Shown: positions 52,777-61,758 of the stretch, piece by piece | How the letters are laid out: the number at the start of each line of letters is the position of its first letter | Position numbering within the stretch: the first letter of the stretch is position 1 | Source of the DNA: Brevundimonas sp. G8 | GTDB lineage: Bacteria; Pseudomonadota; Alphaproteobacteria; Caulobacterales; Caulobacteraceae | Direction of reading: 5' to 3' | Assembly: GCF_902506205.1 (NCBI RefSeq) | Contig: NZ_LR732816.1 | Coordinates: 1,619,603 to 1,683,602 of the forward strand | Length of the DNA: 64,000 bases | Translations under genes and position numbers: made by a program | Notes under the pieces: model-generated | The model's input: the letters and a program-made list of their open reading frames with translations, nothing else | Told to the model about the DNA's origin: nothing | The model's database searches: none

Positions 52777-53309
52777 GCCACGACCTCCACATGCCCGTCC
52801 GTTCCACCCGCCTGGATGCGGCGGGCGCGGATGTACATTTCGACGCGCTGCATGACGATCAGGCCCATGGCGAAGACCAGGAAGGCGTCGGTCACGGCCA
52901 TGGCGTTCAGGTGCCATTCGGCGGCATGGCTCTCGATCAGGTCGCGCAGCAGCGACCGGCCCGCGAACAGCACGACCAGCAGGATCAGGCCCAGCGGCGA
53001 CGCCTGGGCCATCAGGGAGCCGTCCGGTTCCTTTTCGATGGTGACGGTCTTGCCGCGATACCAGCCGGCGACACCGCCCAGCAGGCCGCCGATGGCCAGC
53101 ACCGCCCAGGCGGCGGGGCCGAACGGAGCGTGGGCCATTTGGGGGTTCTGCATCATACCCCACAGGCCCAGGCCGATCAGAGGCAGGACGATGGCTGGCA
53201 TGACCCACAGCAGATGCGGCTTCAGCACCCGCTTCCTGCGGTTCTTCAGCAGCACGACCACCAGCATGATCGGGATCATGAGCAGCGGAATCAGTTTTTC
53301 AGGCGGCAC
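52773..53309 (-). CDS. CcdC-like multispan membrane protein
   Basis: A 178-residue protein with about five hydrophobic segments (about 5-20, 33-52, 62-82, 102-118 and 132-152). The N-terminus (PLLMIPIMLVVVLLKNRRKR) and the overall length resemble CcdC/DUF1453-like proteins linked to cytochrome c biogenesis in other bacteria. A short Cys-free sequence argues against a direct thiol role. Its stop overlaps the next gene's start, so they form a pair of unknown function. Confidence 0.62.
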   Translation of the reverse strand: MPPEKLIPLLMIPIMLVVVLLKNRRKRVLKPHLLWVMPAIVLPLIGLGLWGMMQNPQMAHAPFGPAAWAVLAIGGLLGGVAGWYRGKTVTIEKEPDGSLMAQASPLGLILLVVLFAGRSLLRDLIESHAAEWHLNAMAVTDAFLVFAMGLIVMQRVEMYIRARRIQAGGTDGHVEVVA

Positions 53310-53371
53310 GTCGTCTCTCCCCAGGACTTGATCCGACCTCCCCCGAGGCCGGCGTGATCAACCTAATGCCG

Positions 53372-54391
53372 TCACACGTCGCTGGAAAGCGGGCCGACGG
53401 TCTGTTCGATGGCGCCGAAGATGGAGTGGTTGCGGTCGTCCAGCATCTCGATCCGCACCGTGTCGCCGTGCTTGAGGAAGGGGGTCTCGGCGGCGCCGCG
53501 CAGCAGGGTCTCGACGGTGCGGACCTCGGCGATGCAGCTATAGCCCAGGCCGCCTTCCGACACCGGCTTGCCGGGGCCGCCGTCGGCGTCCTTGTTCGAC
53601 ACGGTGCCCGAACCGATGATGGTGCCGGCGCCCAGCGAGCGGGTCTTGGCTAGGTGGGCGATCAGGGTTCCGAAGTCGAAGGTCATGTCCACGCCGGCGT
53701 CGGCCTTGCCGAACTCGGCGCCATTCAGTTGGACGTTCAGCGCGCCGTGCAGCTTGCCGTCCTGCCAGCGGTCGCCCAGCGCTTCGGGCGTGACCAGCAC
53801 CGGCGACAGGGCGCTGGCGGGCTTGGACTGGACGAAGCCGAAACCCTTGGCCAGTTCGGCCGGGATCAGGTTGCGCAGGCTCACGTCGTTGACCAGGCCG
53901 ACCAGCCGGATGGCGGCCAGGGCCTGTTCCCGCGTTGCGCCCTGCGGCACATCGCCGACGACCACCACGATCTCGGCCTCCAGGTCGCAGCCCCAGGCCT
54001 CGTCGGCCAGGGGGATGGCGTCGCGGGGCGCCAGGAAGCTGTCGGAGCCGCCCTGATACATCAGCGGATCGGTCCAGAAGGTGGCGGGCATTTCGGCCCC
54101 GCGCGCCTTACGCACCAGTTCGACGTGGTTCACGTATGCCGAGCCGTCGGCCCACTGATAGGCGCGGGGCAGGGGCGAAGCGGCCTCGTGTTCGCGGAAG
54201 CGGCCGCGCGGCACGGCCTCGTGTTCCAGGCTCTCGGCCAAGGCCTCCAGCCGGGGCCCGCACTGGTCCCAGTCGTCCAGCGCCGCCTGCAGCGTCGGTG
54301 CGATCAGGAAGGCGTCCGTGAACCAGTTCAGGTCCTGCGAGACGACGACGAGGCGGCCATCGCGGCCGTGCTTGAGCGAGGCGAGTTTCAT
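53372..54391 (-). CDS. Fumarylacetoacetate hydrolase family protein
   Basis: A 339-residue FAH-fold enzyme from ATG 54391. Metal ligands are visible in DLEAEIVVVVGD (near 136) and the LVNDVSLRN segment (near 166); the SKPASALSPVLVTPEALGD region (near 188-206) and TIIGSGTVSNKD (near 258) are conserved in the family. Two genes downstream of hppD, it probably hydrolyses fumarylacetoacetate (or maleylacetoacetate-derived product) in tyrosine breakdown. The homogentisate dioxygenase is not seen here. Confidence 0.88.
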   Translation of the reverse strand: MKLASLKHGRDGRLVVVSQDLNWFTDAFLIAPTLQAALDDWDQCGPRLEALAESLEHEAVPRGRFREHEAASPLPRAYQWADGSAYVNHVELVRKARGAEMPATFWTDPLMYQGGSDSFLAPRDAIPLADEAWGCDLEAEIVVVVGDVPQGATREQALAAIRLVGLVNDVSLRNLIPAELAKGFGFVQSKPASALSPVLVTPEALGDRWQDGKLHGALNVQLNGAEFGKADAGVDMTFDFGTLIAHLAKTRSLGAGTIIGSGTVSNKDADGGPGKPVSEGGLGYSCIAEVRTVETLLRGAAETPFLKHGDTVRIEMLDDRNHSIFGAIEQTVGPLSSDV

Positions 54392-54435
54392 GGACAAAGG
54401 CCTAAACCGAATTCACGGGGTTGGAAACCGAGCGA

Positions 54436-54708
54436 TCACGCGTTTGGCGTCAGCAGGGCGCGGGCCTCGGCGCCGGTGCGGGCGGCGGCGTCGCGAACCT
54501 CGACCTCGACGATGACGCCGCCCTTGGGCTCGACGGCCCAGAGGTAGCGCCGCTCGACCTCGACCGTGCGGCCGGACGGGGCGAAGCCTTCGTAGCTGTC
54601 GCCCCAGGGTGTGATCTTCTTCAGTTCGACGAAGGGCATGGCGCAGGCGGCGTCCAGCTCCTCCTGGGCCATCACGGTCAGTTCGTCGTCGGGTGCAGGC
54701 ATGGGCAT
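54436..54708 (-). CDS. Small hypothetical protein in the tyrosine catabolism operon
   Basis: A 90-residue cytoplasmic protein. The middle part (MPFVELKKITPWGDSYEGFAPSG near 24-46 and VEVERRYLWAVEP near 49-61) forms strands that suggest a small beta domain; no signal peptide or membrane segment. It is the third gene of a minus-strand run hppD, small membrane gene, this gene, FAH. I do not recognise the family. Confidence 0.6.
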   Translation of the reverse strand: MPMPAPDDELTVMAQEELDAACAMPFVELKKITPWGDSYEGFAPSGRTVEVERRYLWAVEPKGGVIVEVEVRDAAARTGAEARALLTPNA

Positions 54709-54754
54709 GTCAGTCTGAACGAAGGGGAGTGAGGAGGGATGCGGCGCGACCGCG

Positions 54755-54940
54755 TCACCCCCGGTGGTGCAGCCGCTTCCACACCTGATAGCCGACGATG
54801 GGAGCGAAGCCGCAGAGGAGGGCGGCGATCAGGACCATCCAGAAGCCGCCGCCCAGCCAATATTCACCGGCCAGGGCCCCGGCGCCGGCCGCGAGGACCG
54901 GGCCGAGCCAGGGCAGCCAGGTCGGCGGCCGCATCTTCAT
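54755..54940 (-). CDS. Small two-segment membrane protein after hppD
   Basis: A 61-residue protein with two hydrophobic segments (about 9-26 and 31-50) and basic ends (MKMRPP, WKRLHHRG). Its ATG directly abuts the stop of hppD (no gap), so coupling is likely. Sequence alone gives no function. Confidence 0.6.
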   Translation of the reverse strand: MKMRPPTWLPWLGPVLAAGAGALAGEYWLGGGFWMVLIAALLCGFAPIVGYQVWKRLHHRG

Positions 54941-56053
54941 TCAGACGTCGACCTTGATGACGCCGCGACGGATCTGGTCCAGTTCGATGGAGTCGAACAG
55001 GGCCTGGAAGTTGCCGTTGCCGAAGCCCTCGTTGCCCTTGCGCTGAATGATCTCGAAGAAGATCGGACCGAAGGTGTCCTGGGTGAAGATCTGCAGCAGC
55101 AGGCCGTCCTCGTCCGAGCCGTCGATCAGGATGCGGTTCTTGCGCATCCGCGCCACGTCGTGCCCGTGGTTGGGCAGGCGTTTGTCGATTAGTTCGAAAT
55201 AGGTCTCGATGGTATCCTGGAAATCGACGCCGCGCTCGCGCATGGCCTCGACCGTCTCGAAGATGTTCTCGGTGGTCAGGGCGATGTGCTGGATGCCCTC
55301 GCCGTTGTAGCGACGCAGGAACTCCTCGATCTGGGAGTTGTCGTCCTGGCTTTCGTTCAGGGGGATGCGGATGGCGCGGTCGGGCGCGATCATGGCCTGC
55401 GAGAACAGGCCGGTCGCCTTGCCCTTGATGTCGAAATACTTCTGCTCTTCGAAGTTGAAGACCGAGCCGTAGAAGCCGGACCAGGTGCGCATCTCGCCGC
55501 GGCGCACGTTGTGGGTCAGGTGGTCCAGGATCTCCAGACCCATCGAATTCTTGCGCTCGGATTCTTCCCAGCCCTCGATCTCGTCCCAGGTGTCGTACAG
55601 GGAGCCGGCGTCGCCATATTGATCGATGACGTAGAGCAGGCTGCCGCCGATGCCCTCCAGGATATAGGGATAGTCGCCACCCAGGGCGCCGCCCGAGACG
55701 CCTTGCGCGGGCTTGGCGCCGCGCTCGACCGCGCCCTCATAGGCGGCCTTGGCGTCGTTGGTGCGGAAGGCCATGCCGTTGGCGGACGGGCCGTGATCCT
55801 TCGCGAAGGTTGCGGCCTGGCTCTCCGGACGATCCTGGGGCTTGCGGTGAACCAGGAAGCTGATGTCGCCCTGCTTCAGGCGGACCACGTCGGTCCTGGG
55901 GTTCACGTGCGTCTGGGTGAAGCCCATCAGCTCCAGGCGCGAGATCATCGCCTTGGGTTCAGGGCCGGTGAATTCGACGAATTCGAAACCGTCGACGCCG
56001 AGGGGGTTTTCCAGGTCGAGCTTTTCGACCTGAGCCTGGGTCATGTCGTTCAT
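54941..56053 (-). CDS. hppD: 4-hydroxyphenylpyruvate dioxygenase
   Basis: Iron(II) enzyme that turns 4-hydroxyphenylpyruvate into homogentisate, the second step of tyrosine breakdown. The 370-residue protein has the two ligand histidines in LDHLTHNVR (near 183) and GIQHIALTT (near 260), and the ligand glutamate in FFEIIQRKGNEGFGNGNF (near 341). Length is typical of bacterial HPPD. It is the first gene of an operon-like run with two small genes and an FAH-family gene. Confidence 0.95.
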   Translation of the reverse strand: MNDMTQAQVEKLDLENPLGVDGFEFVEFTGPEPKAMISRLELMGFTQTHVNPRTDVVRLKQGDISFLVHRKPQDRPESQAATFAKDHGPSANGMAFRTNDAKAAYEGAVERGAKPAQGVSGGALGGDYPYILEGIGGSLLYVIDQYGDAGSLYDTWDEIEGWEESERKNSMGLEILDHLTHNVRRGEMRTWSGFYGSVFNFEEQKYFDIKGKATGLFSQAMIAPDRAIRIPLNESQDDNSQIEEFLRRYNGEGIQHIALTTENIFETVEAMRERGVDFQDTIETYFELIDKRLPNHGHDVARMRKNRILIDGSDEDGLLLQIFTQDTFGPIFFEIIQRKGNEGFGNGNFQALFDSIELDQIRRGVIKVDV

Positions 56054-56195
56054 GGCGCGTCTCCCGCACAGATTTTTGAGGCGGGCTTAACCGAAAGGGG
56101 CCGCCGATTGGCGCGGAACCTAGTCACAGAAGACGACGGAGCCAAGACGAAGCCACGGGGACGTGATGAACAGCGCCCCGTAGCGCCTCATGCGA

Positions 56196-57305
56196 TCAGC
56201 GCAGGACGGGTTCGGGATCGACCAGACGGACGTCGTGCATCTGGTCCAGATAGGCCTCGTAGTAGCCCTTGTGCGCCGCGCCCACGATGCTCAGCATGCG
56301 CGTGCCCGGATAGCGGCCCAGCACGTCACGCATGTTCGCGACCATCCGCAGGTTGCGGGTTTCCCAGAAGCCGACGTAGCGGCGGCCGAAGGCTTGTGGC
56401 GACGGTTCCACCAGGTTTGCGCCGAAATCGGACTGATAGGCCATGGCCGGCGCGCCCGGCGAATTGTAGGCGCGGTACATCTGAAGGACGCCGTCCGGCT
56501 GGTCCAGGGCGGCGCCCAAACGGACGTCTTCCGCGCGACGGGCCGTGCTGGCGGGATTGTCCCAGGCGCGTATGACGGCCTCTTCGTAGGCTTTCTTCTC
56601 CTCCGGGTCGGTCGGATCGGGCGAGTCGGCGGAGTGGTCGTCGACGCTCCACAGCCGCTCCAGTCCCAGGCGCGCAGCCAGGGGCGCGGAGATCAGATAG
56701 GTCTCGTTGGCCCGATCCTTGATCCGGTTCAACATGGCGACCAGGGCGTCGTTCAGGCCGTCGCCGGCGGTGCGGTCCTCCGGCGCGAGCCGAAGCCACT
56801 GGACCAAGGCCGATCCCCGCTCGCCGGCCGCCAGGAACAACGCCGCCAGATGTCGCCGCTGCGCCGCCGTGGGCTGGGCGGGCCAGGTCGCCAGCAGCCG
56901 CTCGGCCTCGGCGTTGGCGGCCGGAACGTCCAGGCCGGTCGCCAGGGCGGCCGGGGCGGGGTCCCAGCAATAGGTTCTGACCGTCTCGGCATAACGTGCC
57001 GGATAGCGACGCAGGCTGTCGCATTGCAGGCCGGACAGGTCCTCGGTCGCAATGGCTGTGGGTTTCCAGGCCGCCAGCCGGTCCAGCAGCGGCGTCAAGC
57101 TCTCGGCTTTGAAGCCGTCGTCCAGGTTCGACAGGTGGGGCGTGCCCAGCACCAGCACTTCGTTCAAGGCGCCGGCGGGCGGCCCCTTTAGCTGGTCGGG
57201 ATGGAAGGGCTGGCGGTAATCCTGCGCGGCGGCCGGCAGGGCGGTCGTCAGCAGGGCGCCGACGGCGGCGAGAAGGGTGCTGGAAGAACGAAGGAACAGA
57301 GCCAT
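56196..57305 (-). CDS. DUF5694 family exported protein
   Basis: A 369-residue protein with a signal peptide (about 1-27, ending PAAAQ). The start of the mature part, VLVLGTPHLSNLD (near 50-62), and the C-terminal GTRMLSIVGAAHKGYYEAYL (near 336-355) are those of DUF5694, a TraB/ChaN-like family that may bind haem or act as a peptidase; function is unproven. Read alone, upstream of a small hairpin at 57335-57353. Confidence 0.8.
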   Translation of the reverse strand: MALFLRSSSTLLAAVGALLTTALPAAAQDYRQPFHPDQLKGPPAGALNEVLVLGTPHLSNLDDGFKAESLTPLLDRLAAWKPTAIATEDLSGLQCDSLRRYPARYAETVRTYCWDPAPAALATGLDVPAANAEAERLLATWPAQPTAAQRRHLAALFLAAGERGSALVQWLRLAPEDRTAGDGLNDALVAMLNRIKDRANETYLISAPLAARLGLERLWSVDDHSADSPDPTDPEEKKAYEEAVIRAWDNPASTARRAEDVRLGAALDQPDGVLQMYRAYNSPGAPAMAYQSDFGANLVEPSPQAFGRRYVGFWETRNLRMVANMRDVLGRYPGTRMLSIVGAAHKGYYEAYLDQMHDVRLVDPEPVLR

Positions 57306-57334
57306 GACACGCCGTGAAGAGGGGCAAGAGGGAA

Positions 57335-57353
57335 GATCGACCGCCGGTCGATC
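57335..57353 (-). terminator. Hairpin between the gluzincin-like and DUF5694 genes
   Basis: GATCGACC and GGTCGATC are perfect complements around GCC. On the minus strand it is 79 bases after the upstream gene's stop and followed by TTCCCTCTT, a weak T tract; it might be a terminator or a leader hairpin of the DUF5694 gene. Confidence 0.35.
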
Positions 57354-57431
57354 AAGCCACCATTCACGCTGTGCCGGTCGGACGCTTGTTAATTCTTGGA
57401 CATCTTAAGGCCGCGCTTGGTCTGGGGCTGG

Positions 57432-59033
57432 TCAGGTTGCGCGCGTCGTCAGGGCCGGGGCTGCCGTGACGACCCAGGCCTTGGGCTGAGCCAGCGGGGC
57501 CTTGCAGACGGCCTCGACCGCCTGGCCGTCCTGGAAGCGATAGCGGACCGGCAGTCCTTCGACGCAGCGGGTTTGAATTGCGACGAACATGGCTTCGGCG
57601 TCGGCGTAGGGATCGTGATCCTCGATACTGGCCAGGACCGGGGAGCCCGACAGCACGCCGCATTTGTCGGTGGTGTCCAGCTGGATGCCCTCGCGAACCT
57701 GATAGAAGCCTGTGCCGCCCCCTGTGCAGTTCTGGGCGTTCAGGTGGACCAAGGCGGCGCGGCGATAGTCGCCCCGGCCGGGCTGATCCACCAGGGAGAC
57801 ACCTAGGGCCGTCAGTCGCGCCTCGATCCCCGTCCAGCGGTCCGCGCCGGGGGCGTCCAACAGAATGTTCGCGCCGCTGTCGGCGGGCAGAAGGGCGCGG
57901 AAGTCCGCCACGCCATAGCCGTCTCCCGCGCGCCTAGCGTCCAGCATCGTCTTCCACAGATCCAAGATATCTCGTCGACCATCGGAGGCCCGACGCACCT
58001 CCAGATCGGCGATCCACTGGATCAATACGCCGCAGTCATAGACGCTGGAGCCGGATTGCAGCCGCCGAGGATCGTAGTCGCGATCCTTGAGCGTCGCACG
58101 GCAACCGTTCAGCCGCCGGGCCAGGGACGATCTCGCTTGGGCTTCGTCTATGACGCCGGACGAGGCGGCGGCGACCAGGGCGCCGTATTCCGCCCCGCCC
58201 TCGTGCAGCCAAGGCGCGCTGTCGCCGTCCTTCAGCGTGAGGCCGTGGCCGTTCCACAGGTGGAAGGTCTCGTGCCAGACGAAGGTCGAAAGGGGACCGG
58301 CCACGTCCTCGGCCGGTGCGTCCCAGGACGTGCCGAAAAAGCGTGTGGAGATGACGCCGGTGTCGGTCACATCGCCACGAAAGGTCGTCGGGCCGGGGCT
58401 GTCGGTCGTGACGATCAGGACGGGTTGGTAGGGCAGGTCGCGGCCCAGCCTGGCGCCATAGAAGGCCTGAGCCGCCAGGAAGCCGTCGCCCATCAGCTTC
58501 GACAAGGATGCGGGAACCGAGGCGCCGGTCACGACCGCCCCGCCGTCCCTGCGCGTCACCGCCGCCTCGGGGCCGATATAGGCGTAACCCTTGATCGCAT
58601 CGGCCTGAGGCAGGGTGGTTTCGCCAGCGACGGGTTGGGCGGTCAGTTCGGCGTCCATGCCCTTCAACTCCAGGCCGGGGCCATAAAGGACGTGGCCCGC
58701 GCCGACGCGCGTCAGGCCCATATAGACACGGTCCACCTCGGCCGCGTCGGGGGCGATCAGAATCTGAAAAGTGTCGAAGGGCCGGTCGGACTTGACCACG
58801 CCGTCCGCCAAGGTCAGGCCGGGCGTCGTCACTGTCCACAGATTGCGGATGATGGCGGGGTCCAGGAAGGCGACCTCGGTGGTCGGCTGGGCCAGCCGCC
58901 AGGTCACGGCGACGCCGCCGGCGGCGGTGCGGGCCTCAATGGTCGCGGCCTGCTGGGCCTGAGATAGCGCGGAGGCGGCCGTTCCAATGGCTAGGCTCAA
59001 AGCGGCCAACACGCCAATCAGGTTCGAGGTCAT
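57432..59033 (-). CDS. Exported gluzincin-like metalloprotease (M1-type motif)
   Basis: A 533-residue protein from ATG 59033 with a signal peptide (about 1-25). The middle holds a metallopeptidase-like zinc site: VWHETFHLWNGHG (near 246-258, an HExxH form HETFH) followed by WLHEGGAEYGAL (near 271-282), with E of HEGGAEY as the third ligand. This layout is M1-like, although the protein lacks the other domains of aminopeptidases and may be a divergent relative. Two later Cys pairs (about C312, C336, C440, C459) suggest disulfides. Exact substrate unknown. Confidence 0.75.
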   Translation of the reverse strand: MTSNLIGVLAALSLAIGTAASALSQAQQAATIEARTAAGGVAVTWRLAQPTTEVAFLDPAIIRNLWTVTTPGLTLADGVVKSDRPFDTFQILIAPDAAEVDRVYMGLTRVGAGHVLYGPGLELKGMDAELTAQPVAGETTLPQADAIKGYAYIGPEAAVTRRDGGAVVTGASVPASLSKLMGDGFLAAQAFYGARLGRDLPYQPVLIVTTDSPGPTTFRGDVTDTGVISTRFFGTSWDAPAEDVAGPLSTFVWHETFHLWNGHGLTLKDGDSAPWLHEGGAEYGALVAAASSGVIDEAQARSSLARRLNGCRATLKDRDYDPRRLQSGSSVYDCGVLIQWIADLEVRRASDGRRDILDLWKTMLDARRAGDGYGVADFRALLPADSGANILLDAPGADRWTGIEARLTALGVSLVDQPGRGDYRRAALVHLNAQNCTGGGTGFYQVREGIQLDTTDKCGVLSGSPVLASIEDHDPYADAEAMFVAIQTRCVEGLPVRYRFQDGQAVEAVCKAPLAQPKAWVVTAAPALTTRAT

Positions 59034-59115
59034 GCAATCCGGCTCCGACAACTAAGCGTGAGCATACTGGCGCGACGAAGTGGGGCGATTTGACGGCGAA
59101 ATCGTTAAAGCGAAG

Positions 59116-59763
59116 TCAGCCCGGCAGCCAGCGCGTCGCCCATTCTGCGCCCATCAGCAGGCCGGCTCCCAAGGCGCCAAGAATCGTTAGCCAGACGGTG
59201 GTGACGGCGGCGCCGGCGATGACGAACAGGCCGTCGCGCTGGATCAGGCCGACTGACAGCAGGGCGAGGGCCACCGACGGGATGGTGTTGGTCAGGGGCA
59301 TGACGATGGTCAGGGTGGCCAGGATCATGAAGACGGCCGCCAGCTTCTCGCCCGGTCCGTCGGCGAACCGGCGCAGGCGGGGGCGCGACAGCCGGTGGAT
59401 CCAGCCCAGTTTCGACTCGGCGAAATCGGCCATGGCCTTTAGCCAGACGCCCTTGCACCTCAGGTTCAGGAACCAGCGCGGCAGCCACGGCTCCTCGCGC
59501 CCGACCAGCATCTGGCCCGCCAGCAGGATGACGATCAGTCCGACGACTTGCGGCACGCCGTAAAGGCCCGGGACCAGGCAGGGGATGGAGAGCAGCAGGA
59601 TCAGCAGCCCATAGGCGCGCTCGTCCAGACGGTCGCGAATCTCGTGCAGGGTCAGGCCGGTTTCGCCGCCGTCGTCCGCCAGCCGCCGCAAGAGGCGGGT
59701 GACGTTGTGGCTGACGTCATCCTGCTGCGAGGCGGGCGAGGGAGGAGAGGCAGGGGTGGTCAT
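59116..59763 (-). CDS. ExoD-like exopolysaccharide synthesis protein
   Basis: A 215-residue membrane protein from ATG 59763. The N-terminal soluble part (VSHNVTRLLRRLADDG, HEIRDRLDERAYGLLILLL near 40-60) and four to five following hydrophobic segments fit ExoD, a family described for Sinorhizobium exopolysaccharide and alkaline tolerance. Function in other genera is poorly known. It is divergent from the DedA-like gene with a 99-bp gap. Confidence 0.8.
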   Translation of the reverse strand: MTTPASPPSPASQQDDVSHNVTRLLRRLADDGGETGLTLHEIRDRLDERAYGLLILLLSIPCLVPGLYGVPQVVGLIVILLAGQMLVGREEPWLPRWFLNLRCKGVWLKAMADFAESKLGWIHRLSRPRLRRFADGPGEKLAAVFMILATLTIVMPLTNTIPSVALALLSVGLIQRDGLFVIAGAAVTTVWLTILGALGAGLLMGAEWATRWLPG

Positions 59764-59862
59764 GAAATGCGCTCTAGCAGGTGGCGGCGACCGCCGAGGA
59801 TGACGGAACGCCACAGGGGTGGTAACGCGCCAGTCCGCCCTGCGGCCCCTCTAAGGATCACC

Positions 59863-60438
59863 ATGCTTCGCCAGCTTTACGACCGTGTCTTCGATCTGGC
59901 GCGCAGCCGCCATGCGACGAAGGCCCTGGCCGTGGTCTCCTTCGCCGAGAGTTCGTTCTTTCCCATTCCGCCCGACGTGATGCTGGCGCCGATGATCCTG
60001 GCGCGGCCGGAGCGGGCCTATTTCTACGCCGCCGTCTGCACCGTCGCCTCGGTGCTGGGCGGGATACTGGGCTACGTGATCGGCTATTTCCTGACCGATC
60101 TGGGCCTGGCGATGATGCGGCTGCTGGGTCATTCGGACGGGCTGGCGCAATTTCGCGCCTGGTTCGATCAGTGGGGGCTGTGGGTCATTCTGATCAAGGG
60201 GCTGACCCCGATCCCCTACAAGCTGGTGACCATCGCCTCGGGCCTGGCGGCGTTCAGCTTTCCGGTCTTCATGGCCGCGTCGGTGGTGACGCGCGGCGGG
60301 CGGTTCTTCCTGGAGGCGTGGATCCTGAAACGCTGGGGTCAGGCCATGCTGGCGCAGGTGGAAAAGCGGCTGGCGCTGTGGAGCGTCATCGGCCTCGTGG
60401 CTCTGGTCGGACTCATCGTCGCCGTGAAGCTTCTGTAA
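59863..60438 (+). CDS. DedA/YqaA-like membrane protein
   Basis: A 191-residue member of the SNARE-associated/DedA family. The first hydrophobic segment contains VSFAESSFFPIPPDVMLAPM (a typical E..P pair near 26-44), and the later KGLTPIPYKLVTIASGL (near 119-135) is the re-entrant loop signature. The family acts as lipid or undecaprenyl-phosphate flippase-like proteins, but the YqaA branch is less well studied. dsbB follows 38 bases later. Confidence 0.87.
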   Translation: MLRQLYDRVFDLARSRHATKALAVVSFAESSFFPIPPDVMLAPMILARPERAYFYAAVCTVASVLGGILGYVIGYFLTDLGLAMMRLLGHSDGLAQFRAWFDQWGLWVILIKGLTPIPYKLVTIASGLAAFSFPVFMAASVVTRGGRFFLEAWILKRWGQAMLAQVEKRLALWSVIGLVALVGLIVAVKLL

Positions 60439-60476
60439 GTCGACGTAAGGCCTGGGGAGGGGTAAGACTTTTCGCA

Positions 60477-61022
60477 ATGATCGACGCCTATCGCCTTCTG
60501 ACCCGTTGGTGGACCGCCTTCGCCCTGGCCGCGTCGCTGGCGATGCTGGGTGCGGCCCATGCGTTTCAGCGGTTCGGCGGGCTTGAGCCCTGCAACCTGT
60601 GCCTCAAACAGCGTGAGGCCTATTGGGGCGCCGTCGTGGTGGCGGCGGTCGCTACGGCCTGGACCCTGATCAGCGGCAGCCGGCGGGGAACCCCTCGCAT
60701 CGCGGCCTTCCTGCTGGCCGCCGTCTTCGCCACCGGGGCCGTGACGGCCATCTTCCACATGGGCGGGGAATACAAATGGTGGGCCTTGCCCGCGACCTGT
60801 TCGTCGGTCGGCGGTTCGGTCGATCTGAACAGTCTGACGGCGCTGGCCATGGGCACAGGGCCGGTGGTCAAGGTGATCGGCTGCGGCGACGTGGCCTGGA
60901 GCTGGCTGGGCCTGTCGATGGCCGGATGGAACGCCCTCGTCGCCTCGGCGCTTGCGGTGTTCAGCCTGCTGGCCGCCAAACGCCCCAAGGACGCTCGCGC
61001 CCCCCGTATCGAGAAGGCCTGA
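60477..61022 (+). CDS. dsbB: Disulfide bond formation protein DsbB-like
   Basis: Inner membrane protein that reoxidises a DsbA-type oxidase through quinone. The 181-residue protein has four membrane segments. The first cysteine pair is EPCNLCLKQRE (near 39-49) and the second pair is split as ATCSSVGG (near 108) and VIGCGDVAWSWLGLSMAGWN (near 139-158), which fits the usual DsbB pattern. ATG 60477 has an AGGGG sequence upstream. coq7 follows 6 bases later. Confidence 0.88.
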   Translation: MIDAYRLLTRWWTAFALAASLAMLGAAHAFQRFGGLEPCNLCLKQREAYWGAVVVAAVATAWTLISGSRRGTPRIAAFLLAAVFATGAVTAIFHMGGEYKWWALPATCSSVGGSVDLNSLTALAMGTGPVVKVIGCGDVAWSWLGLSMAGWNALVASALAVFSLLAAKRPKDARAPRIEKA

Positions 61023-61028
61023 CCTGAC

Positions 61029-61592
61029 ATGAGCGGCTCCATTCCTCTTCCTCGTCCTGGACGCGGCGCTGACAAGGCGCGGATGGACGAGATCCTGCGG
61101 GTCGATCACGCCGGAGAATACGCCGCCGTCCTGATCTATCGCGCCCAGAAAGCGGTGTTCGAAGGCCGCAAGGGCAGGGGCGAGATCGCCCGCGACCTGG
61201 GCGAGATGCAGGACCAGGAGGCGGTGCATCTGGCGCGCTTCGACCGGCTGCTGAACGATCGGCAGGTGCGGCCCACAGTGATGACGCCTCTGTGGCGGAT
61301 CGCGGCCTCGGCCTTGGGCGCCGGCACGGCCCTGATGGGCGAAAAGGCGGCGCACGCCTGCACCGAGGCGGTCGAGAGCGTGATCGAGAAACACTATGCC
61401 GATCAGATCGCCGAGATCGGCGACCGCGACCCGGCTCTTGCCGCCGAGCTGAAACAGTTCCGCGACGAGGAACTGGCGCACCACGACCACGCCATCGAGC
61501 ACGGAAGCCGCGAGGCGCCGGCCTATCGGCTGTTGAGCGGCGTCATCAAGGTCGGCTGCAAGGCGGCGATCAAGATCAGCGAGCGGGTTTAA
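61029..61592 (+). CDS. coq7: Demethoxyubiquinone hydroxylase (Coq7-like)
   Basis: Di-iron hydroxylase of ubiquinone synthesis. The 187-residue protein has the iron-ligand glutamates and histidines: VDHAGEYAAVLIY (near 24-36), EMQDQEAVHLARF (near 59), HACTEAVESVIEKHY (near 109-123) and the DEELAHHDHAIEHG segment (near 145-158). It follows dsbB by 6 bases, so the two are probably co-transcribed and both use quinone chemistry. A REP-like repeat follows. Confidence 0.93.
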   Translation: MSGSIPLPRPGRGADKARMDEILRVDHAGEYAAVLIYRAQKAVFEGRKGRGEIARDLGEMQDQEAVHLARFDRLLNDRQVRPTVMTPLWRIAASALGAGTALMGEKAAHACTEAVESVIEKHYADQIAEIGDRDPALAAELKQFRDEELAHHDHAIEHGSREAPAYRLLSGVIKVGCKAAIKISERV

Positions 61593-61595
61593 ACC

Positions 61596-61751
61596 GTCTC
61601 CTCCCCACTTGTGGGGAGGGGGACCGCGCGTAGCGTGGTGGAGGGGCTCTTGAAGTCCCACAGGCGTCTGTGAGGCGGTGAAGAACCCCTCCGTCACGGC
61701 GCTGGATAAGCGCCGCGTCTCCTCCCCCTCGCTGCGCGACAGGGAGGAGAC
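61596..61751. repeat. Paired REP-like palindromic element (class 1)
   Basis: Two inverted units between the convergent coq7 and thiolase genes. The left unit begins GTCTCCTCCCC and ends GGAGGGGCTCTT; the right unit begins GAACCCCTCC and ends GGGAGGAGAC. Same unit order as at 8178-8328. Confidence 0.85.
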
Positions 61752-61758
61752 GGGAGCC

